Below are positions 37,801-46,800 of a DNA stretch of 64,000 bases, one piece after another. The position numbers were made by a program, and so were the translations under genes. Source of the DNA: Symsagittifera roscoffensis (taxonomy: Eukaryota > Xenacoelomorpha > Acoela > Convolutidae); NCBI RefSeq assembly GCF_963678635.1, contig NC_087064.1, positions 19,268,509-19,332,508 on the forward strand, written 5' to 3'. Positions within the stretch are counted from its first letter, which is position 1. Every line of letters begins with the position of its first letter. The notes beneath the pieces were generated by a model. The model had not been told where the DNA came from. It searched no databases and worked only from the letters and a program-made list of their open reading frames with translations.

Positions 37801-40800
37801 TGTTCAGGTCTAGTACCTCAATGAAGAAGGAATTACTGTAAACGGACAATTTATATCCTGAGGCCGATTATTAGAATCTGATAATATAAATGCACATAGC
37901 AGATAACCATTATTTTTTTTATTATAATGTCATTACACATTATAATTTGGCTGTTGCACCACTTGTCATTAGACTGTAGATCAGATTCGGCATGAATTTT
38001 ACTTTTCTGATTGTCAGAAAGTAATGATGACTGAATGGTAATGGTGGTGATGTTTGACTTACATTCGTGAGCACTGCGATCACAGCGATGGCCGACAGGA
38101 TATTATACCATGATCCTAAAAACAAATTATTGTAGCTAACATAATGCTACTCTTTCAAATCAAAATTTTTAAGAGACTCGACCAAGAGACTACTTGTTTG
38201 TGCGACAGTGTTTTTGATAGACCACTAGCTTTATAAATTGTGGTCAAAATTTCGTTTTCGCGGCCATTATATTAGTTATATATCTTGAAAGGTGAACCAG
38301 TTTTAGTATCCATGATTAATGTTTACTTTGAAACCGAAAATGCCTTCATTGAAGACAAATTAGTTGATTCAGAAAAGAATGTGATTTGATTTTGACATGC
38401 ATTATTTTGAACATTTAGTCTTAGTGAATGAATGAGTTTGGAGTAGGGATTAACCATGCCCCTGTCCATGCAATAAATAAAAATCAAATATTTTCTCGAC
38501 TCAACTGTCGCCTCACAAGTTGCGTTTCAAGGCTGAATTTATTAGATACTCCTCATGACAAATTTCATAGTAATCGGAAAATGTCAACAACAGTTTCGCT
38601 AAAAATGTTCACTTGTGGGTATAAAAAGGAGAAAACTGAGCAGACTAACCGATATCCTCCGCCTTTTGTGCCCATGGACGCCTGAGTTGGGTGATGAACT
38701 TGTAGGCGTCCAGTTTGATTTCGATGACGTTGTTTAGGAAGGCGAAGAAGGGGGCGAGGGGGAAGGCGGCCACGAAGAGGGTGGTGAAGCCGAACTGGAT
38801 CACCATCTCCAGGTACTCGTAAAACAAGTTCATCGGCGGCCACGCAGACAACACGAAGTCCTTCTCCCACCTTTAAATAGAAAACATAGCCAATCGAAGA
38901 TTGAGAAATAGATGAACGCAAGTAAACATTAAAAAAACACTGACATTCTTAAAAAAATCAGATGCCCTTTAATTTAAGCTCTTTGAATTTCTCGAACATT
39001 TGCAAAACAAATCAAAGAATTTTAATTTCTGAAAAATAAGAAAAATGTTTTTTTTTGGGTAAGTTGTTTGAGGCGTGGGTAGACAGGAGTCTACAACAAG
39101 GACCTTTTGATCTAGATATGAAACGCCTGTCATGGAAGACTATTAAATTTATAAAATTTATAACACATACAAATTTTAAAATTTATTCTCATCGCTAACG
39201 ATACGTCAAAAAACGGAAGCTACTCGAAAGAAGAGGACAAAAGCCACTGATTCGTCGGATTTAAAAAAAAATGATAAAAATCTTTTTTTTTATTTGTCTC
39301 CAAATAAGTCGATTTCGAAGAAAGATACTGAGAAACACAAGGTCCAGTGTGAAATATCTATTGAAAAACAACATTCATCAAACAATAAGTGAGTAGACAA
39401 CACTTGGGTAGACGACAAATTACCTGAAAAAACTGCTGTGAAACTTTTTGAGCTAGAAAAAATCTCAAACTCTCGTTTTTCACACCCCCAGTCAAGAGCA
39501 GAACTGCAATAACAATATTTCGGCCCTTGAAACGACCAATTATGAGGCAAATAAACAGACATATTATCAACCCAAACCATTGAAGCCGAAGAAAATATAA
39601 GTGAAATAATAAAAAAAAAACGAAAACAATCAGCGAAGAAGAAAAGAATAATTTTGAAAGCAACTACAAAAATTCGCTTTAAATGGCAATTCAAAATGCA
39701 GACATGCTCAAATGATCTGTTTCCGGGAATTCCATCAGAACAGACATTGCAACTGATTCAATTGATTTTGTTGAAGAAGTTGTTAACCCGAAAAAAGTTT
39801 TACTACGATTTGATAACGCTTGCTAATCGCAAGCGTAATTAACGAATAAAATTTTGGTCTTATTAATTCAATTATAGAATGAAGTTTTCCCTTTGAGGCC
39901 ATAATTCTTCAAAACAATTTTTTTGCCATTGATTTGAATTTTGAAAACATAGCCAACAGAAAGTTGGAAAAGTGTCAATGAATGGAGGGAAACAGAAAAA
40001 AACGTCAATTTCCAAATTTTAAGAACAAGTTATGATTGGCTCTTTGGTGATAGAAAAAAAACCCAATTCGAGAAAACTGGATCGATAGGTGATTTTTTAT
40101 GGGTCACGACTATATATAAGTGTCTTCAGTAACTTCATTGACCTTATAAAAATGCGACTTGAATTAACGATTCAAATTGCGACTGAAAGGGCTTCCTTCA
40201 GTATGCTATTTCACTCAAACACCTCCGACGTATCTGCGTGATTTTGTTTGAAACAAACGGCGCAGAGACAATTCAGCCGATTTAAATACAGACAATTCAG
40301 GCAAAAAACTGAGACAATTCAGCCAAAGACAATTCTGGTTATTTAGATTAAAAAGACTAGATAAAAGGAACAATTAAAACTTCTCTAGTTTGATTAGAGT
40401 CAGAAGGCTTTCATCACTTTAACAAATAGATGTGAAACATCAAATAACAAATTTCAAAGATCAAATCAAACTTGCTATGTAAAGTTTAGAATATATGTAC
40501 ATTGAAGGTACAAAATTCTAAATAGTTCTGTATATGGTCTCGATTTTCGTTTTTTTTGCGTTTTGAACGAGTTTCTCATTGGCGATTGAATACTTGGGCT
40601 TCGTTTTCTGATATTATCACCGGACATCAGTCTCTCTACATTATTATCGCCATTTTTTGCTCATCTTTGAAACATGTGATCAACTCGGGGAGGGCTGGGC
40701 GCTTTTTCGACACGAATTTATTGAAGCTGCCATTCCATGCCTCCAATGCATTGTTCGTACGAGGTTTTCCGCTGAGCACCCGATTAAAAACGTTCCAATC

Positions 40801-43800
40801 GGCAATGTCAGACTTTGGTTTGACGCGTCTATTCCCTCGACAGGCACCAATATAGGTGTATTCAAAATAGTCCGATAGACTCTGAGATTCCTCTTTTTCC
40901 AGCGCCTCAAAAGCGAAAATAACGGGAACGACTGCGAAGCAAGTCATTTTTTGTCATTCAGTCGAAACGCATCATCGCCCATGTACTTGCGCGTAAATCC
41001 AAGTTTTTGTACATTGCGAAATACTGCCTGGCCCAGGTGGAAGAAACAGAAATGAATTTCTGTATCAGGCTGCATTTTCCTTGTGGCGTTGCGAACAGCG
41101 GCTTCAAAATCAATGACTACTTTTTTCCAAATTGCTTTAAGCAGCCAAAAAGTTTTTCATGTGTCTGGAGTTTTGTTGAGCAGCAGAGCATACACCAAGA
41201 GAATAACTGCGTTTTCAATCACATCATGAATCGTATAAAATTGGTAGAAGACATCTGGTGCCACTGAAAACGTTCCATCGCAATGACAGATTTCTGACTG
41301 AGAAAGCAAATCGAGCGCAGGTAATGTTGCAAAAACTAAAATTCGATTGTCCGAATCAAAACGTAGGAACGTATCACCGCTGTGTGTGAGTTAAAGAGGT
41401 TCAAAAATTTCGTCGACGCTCATGGTTTTCTGGTTTTGGCATTGTTTTTAAAGCTTGCTGCCTGAGTCGGTTTATACTCCGAAGATATGTTGAGTAACTC
41501 GGTATTGTCGGCGCTGCATGAAGAGGCAGGTCAATTTGGGCGTAGAAAACAATCTGTCGGAGAGCTTTACCGGTGTTTGCGGCTTTTTCTCGAACTTAAT
41601 TAGCAAACTTCTTAGCTTGAACTTTTGAAGGTGAAATCTTACTGTTCGTCCAAATAACCCACTGCTCTGCAATTTCCAAATGTACATTGTCAGTTAAGGA
41701 GACCGTTGTTAAGTTGGTTTTTTTCACGGCTTCTATAACCATCAAGACAAAGATGATTCTTTCCGCATTCAGATAAAACGAATTCCATTTTACGTCAACT
41801 TTTGCATAAAGTTAATAAATGAGAATGATTCAGATACTAATCAACTAGTTGTTCATCTAGTTACTAATGAAGATTAATCAATGTTAATTGTGTAAATGGA
41901 CCATCTAACTTCAAAAAGTAGGCGTTAAACGCGGTACTGGTTTCTGGTTGACAAAATTTTAATCGCAATTAGTTTATCTTTTAAAGAAGTTTAAGTTTCA
42001 TATTAGTTTCAACAAACTACCCAAATTACCCGATAGGCGGTTACACCCGTCCCCGCCTAAGGCATGATAAGAATATCAGCGTAACTGAGTGGCCAGTACG
42101 TGGTAGGGGTGGTCAACCCTTTAACTGATATCCTTTTTGACCGCCTGTAAAATTCCCAATTCCGAGTCTGCTTTCGTGTAAATTGGTTAAATTTTAAATA
42201 TTGTGCAGTTCAACGTTTTTTGTTGAGTTCAATTTTGCTGAGCTATTATTCTAAAATTGGAAACATAATGAGTTGTATAAAAATTTATTATGTTTAGGTA
42301 CTTTTGGTTCTGTTAATTTTATGTTTTATGTGCATTTGAAAGGAATTTATTATACGTCGTCTATGAAAGCCTTGATGTTTTGTCGCATGTGAAAAGTTTT
42401 AAAACTTTTAAATTGTCTGAATAGTCTTTGGCCGAACTTTCTCCCTCATTTTGACTGAATTGTCTGAATTTGAAATTGGCTGAATTGTCTGTGACCGAAT
42501 TGTCTGAACGCGGAAACAAACACCTGAAATTAAGTTCCTTCCCACTTCTTAATATTTGTCAAGTCCAAATTGGAGTTCTGTCATTTAGAACAGTGAGGAA
42601 TCTTAGTGAGAAAAAAACAAGAGTACTCGGTTGCTCAGAAATTAATACCGTATATTTCGACAAACTAATCGAAAATTGCAAATAAAAATTTCTGGACGCG
42701 GAATAATATTTGAAAATAATAATTGAAAAGCGAATCACAACTGAACGGGCTGGAAGATGACATTCCCTCGGGACCTCTACTCGTTCCCAGACTTTCCTAA
42801 TTTAAACAAAAAATTTGTATGAACTGTTTCGTTCTCGCAAAACAACTGAAGCTCCTAACCTGTGCAGTTTCTTCTCGTCGTTTTCTTTGTTTCCTCCCTC
42901 TCCGTCTACATCCTCCTCGTCCTCCTGTTGGTTTCGGAACTTACGAGATGCAAACCACTTCTTCAACATCCTACATCACAACACAATACAACAACTTCAA
43001 AACTCATTTGAAGAGGCGCAATTTCAACGTACACTCGCTTGGTTAACATTAAACTTACATACTAGCTACTACTTCTACCCAAAAAATAACGAATTGCAAA
43101 TTAAAGACTTCATTAATGGTCAAATTCACTGTCTTTCCCATACCAAAACACTAAAAAGCCATCAGCATATTGGGGATTAGAGGGATACTGATGCCTCCAT
43201 CATGAATTGGACCACATCGTCACCAAAGGATCGATATCCATTATTGGCAAACCAGCCCGTACATTTTTCTGAAGAAGCCCTTTTGAACGTTACTCACGGC
43301 ATGCCTATCTCCTGCAGGTTACTGTACAATTGCTTGCCGACCATGATTGTGCCCAATTGTGTCATGAGATCAAACAGACATCCACCCGGTCCACACTTGA
43401 ACACACAAGAGACATTTACTTACATCAGACGAGAAACCAATAGGCAGTTGCCGCAGCCTACCGATTCAAAAGTGCCACCAAAAGTATAACATTTATTTGC
43501 GAATTAGGTTGGAAAAAAAGAAAGTTCGTACTAAAACACTTAGCTTCACAAGTGTAATAAACTGATTGTAAAGATCAATTGCCCCTGGTAAAAATATACT
43601 TAGTGACCAAACCGCAAATGATTTTTTCAAAGCAACTTAAAGAGATCTTTTGACATCAAAATTCATGTATACCCATTAGAACGCCCATTTGTATACCCAT
43701 TAGAACGCCCAAACTTCATGTATATCCATTAGAACGTACCCATTATGCTCATCTATAGTTTAAAAAAAGCACAGAACCAGCTGAAAAATATTCTTACAAG

Positions 43801-46800
43801 ATGCCTTGAGTTTAAAAAAGTTCATTAAAAACATCCGACCTGCCCAGGTTCGAACCCTCTCACCTTGTTGCGGGTCTCCCTCCCTACCTCTAGGCTACAG
43901 ATCCATGATAACTTGAAGCTAAAGCGCTATTTGTTATATAATAGTCTGTGTTAATATCCTTAGCATCAGCTGTACTTCTTAATAGCTAGTTATTGATCAA
44001 AATGATCACTTTCAAAAGTGAACACATTTTGTCGCAACAATATTTGCGTCGACACAATATTTGCGACTTAGGTTGGAAAAAAAGATTTCATACTATAACA
44101 CAAGCTTTGCTTGTGTAATAAAGCCAAACCCTCTCAACCGCTAATAATTAGTATCAAAACATAATTGTACTATCAGCGACAGTTTCTTTTCTCTGACATA
44201 CCTCCTGGAGTCTGTACTTGTCGAGGACGAGTGAGTAGTTGGTGGGATATCCCCCGAATCTGCCCTTGAAGAAAGCGATATAGAAGATGGAAGAGTAGTA
44301 GTTCACGAACTGGAACACGAACATTTTCACTGTGTACGAGTTGTCGAACTCACTGTCTGTACGCGGACACTCGAACTGAAACAAATCAACCAGATGGAAA
44401 ATAAAAAATATCATGCTTAACTAAATGCATAATTCACTTAAACATTTTCTGGTTTTCAAATTAAATCTTCTGCTGAATTTCTCGTGATTTGAAGAGTGAA
44501 ATCATGACATCGTTCAATATGTTCGAACTGCTAAGACTTGCTCAATATCACTTGGTAAAGTATGAAGTGAAATAGCGTTTTTTTAAAATATGCACCTCAG
44601 TCAGTTTGTAAGCGAGGACGTTGTAGAATCTGGAGAAAGCGAATATGAACATAAGATTGACGGTGGAGGCTGTGCAGGAGGTGAGGATGCTGGACCAGGT
44701 GGGGCCTAAGTCCTGCTTGACGAAGAAGTATCCGGCCAGTGCACGATAGATCACCACCCCAATCACTGTCGCCAACACCACCGAGATCTACATACAGTTA
44801 AAGCATGGGATCTATCTGCCTATCCCCCATGTTGCAAGGGGGAACATTACTAGGTACAAAATACACATGCTTATCCGCCGAATTAACTCACCAGACACTT
44901 GCTCTCGCAAGTGTAATTATAGGAGTGGCAATTCGTTACTAGGTACCAAAGAGGGGGGCGGTGGCGATACTTAAGGAGATCCAAAGAGTGAGACCAAAAC
45001 TAGTATCTGAGAAGTACTCTCTTTAACAAATGGTAGATATTCTATAGCATCAGAAATCATCAGAATCTAGATTAACTTACCGCCCATTAGCATATCTACG
45101 CACACGCATACAGTAAGTAATCAAATCTGATCATATCTAAATTTCTCAAAGAATTAGAGTTATTTTAGCTACAGTTGTGCGAGGTTCAAAAATTATTCCC
45201 GAACAACAAAATCGTTTCGGACTGTACCAAGGCTTTTTTTTGGGATTCTGGCCCCGTTTAATTACAAGTATTCAAGCATTATCTGTTAACGAAGATATTC
45301 AAACAGCAATCTCAAGTAACCTGGGACTAATTTGCCAGATTCTTACCATGAAGAATACGATAGAGATAGAAGCACAGAGCTTGGGAAGTCGCGTTGTGAG
45401 CGGCATGAATGGCTCCGTCATCTAAAAAAATTCATTAAATGGTTTTCTAAATATTTTTTCAGAAAAAAATTGTCAATTTTGAAATTGTTTTTCCATCAAG
45501 TTGTTCATATCAAAATTGACACTTCCGTAAATTTATTATTGCCTGGTAGATCACCATTGAATCTACACATCCGTTTTCAGGAGTCGCTGAGCTGAAAAAA
45601 TCTGTTCCTATTTTTGTTGAGAACAATGTCTCATAGCCCATATTAGGGAAATTCTTGCGTTCATTGAAATTAATCACAGAAAAGAAATGGGTGTGCCCAA
45701 TGGAAACAAAAAAGAGGCAGAAACAAACATCTATGTGGTTGAACGAACAGCTATTTTAGTACTAACCAGGGTTACAGGGTTGATCTGCCACCAGGAGTCT
45801 TTCTTCTTGGCATTCTTTGCCACCACCAGCATGGCTTTCCGCTCGAACTGAGGCCGGATGGTCTGTGTTCCCTCCTCGTAGTCGAACAGATCCCACTCGT
45901 AAGCCAGTTCGTTCTTAGTCCGCTTCCAGAATTCTAGAAAGAGGATGCCCCAGAGAGACATGAACAGAGCGAACACGATAGTTGCCTCGTTGTCTATCAT
46001 CCGAGAAACCTTCACCTACAAATATCACCTTCTTTTATAATCATCTTAATTTTCAAACCCACTGACAAGTGTGAATAAATATCAGCTTCCAAAAACTTCC
46101 GACATTTTTCAAAACAACGTAATATGCAGACCAAAAGTAGGCGTATTACGTTGACTCTATTCCATTAAAAATAAAAGTTCTCAGGGTGATCATTTTTGTT
46201 TTACAAGAAAAAAAAATTCACCGGCCTGTGAAGAGCACCCAGGAATCGCTTTTCTAAGCATTGGTTTCAAATTTATGGCATTCAACCTGCAGGCAAATTT
46301 GTCAGTGGCATACGAGCACTCCGCCCGCGGCAACTGGACTGTTTTTCAAAAATAGGTTGCCGCGATCAGGCAACGCTATTGAATACAGCAGGCCAATAGT
46401 CATGACTTCTAGACATTTCAACACTGCTTTCAAAAGTCTGTAGCAAAGTGACTTTTGACAGATGCTTGGTTATCTAGACATGCCACGCAAAACAACCAAC
46501 ATCATTATAGACATGTAAATAAACTCAAAACGTTTTTTTTTCTAATACTGTTCGTTGAGTTTGTATACAAGTCTATAATGATGTTGGTTGTTTTGTGTGG
46601 CATGTCTAGATATCCCAACAGCTGCCAATTTTTTTTAAAAACCAGCCATTTATCAGCCAACAATTTGTGCATTTAATGGGCACCATCTAGAAACATGGTA
46701 CATGTAACATGAGCACCAAATTGTTGCATTTATCAGTCAACAAATTTTAAAAAAAAATACATGTACCTGTACCAGGTGCGCATGTAACAATTGTACAACA

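Noticed and set aside
39290-39694. 134-codon minus-strand ORF in the intron between anoctamin exons 9 and 10
   Set aside because: Low-complexity, F/S/I-rich translation of AT-rich DNA, no splice-site fit to neighbouring exons, no recognisable domain.
42020-42160. GC-richer stretch with tRNA-like words (taactgagtgg, ggtcaaccc)
   Set aside because: Box spacing and stem pairing do not hold, and it lies inside the Mutator-like element.
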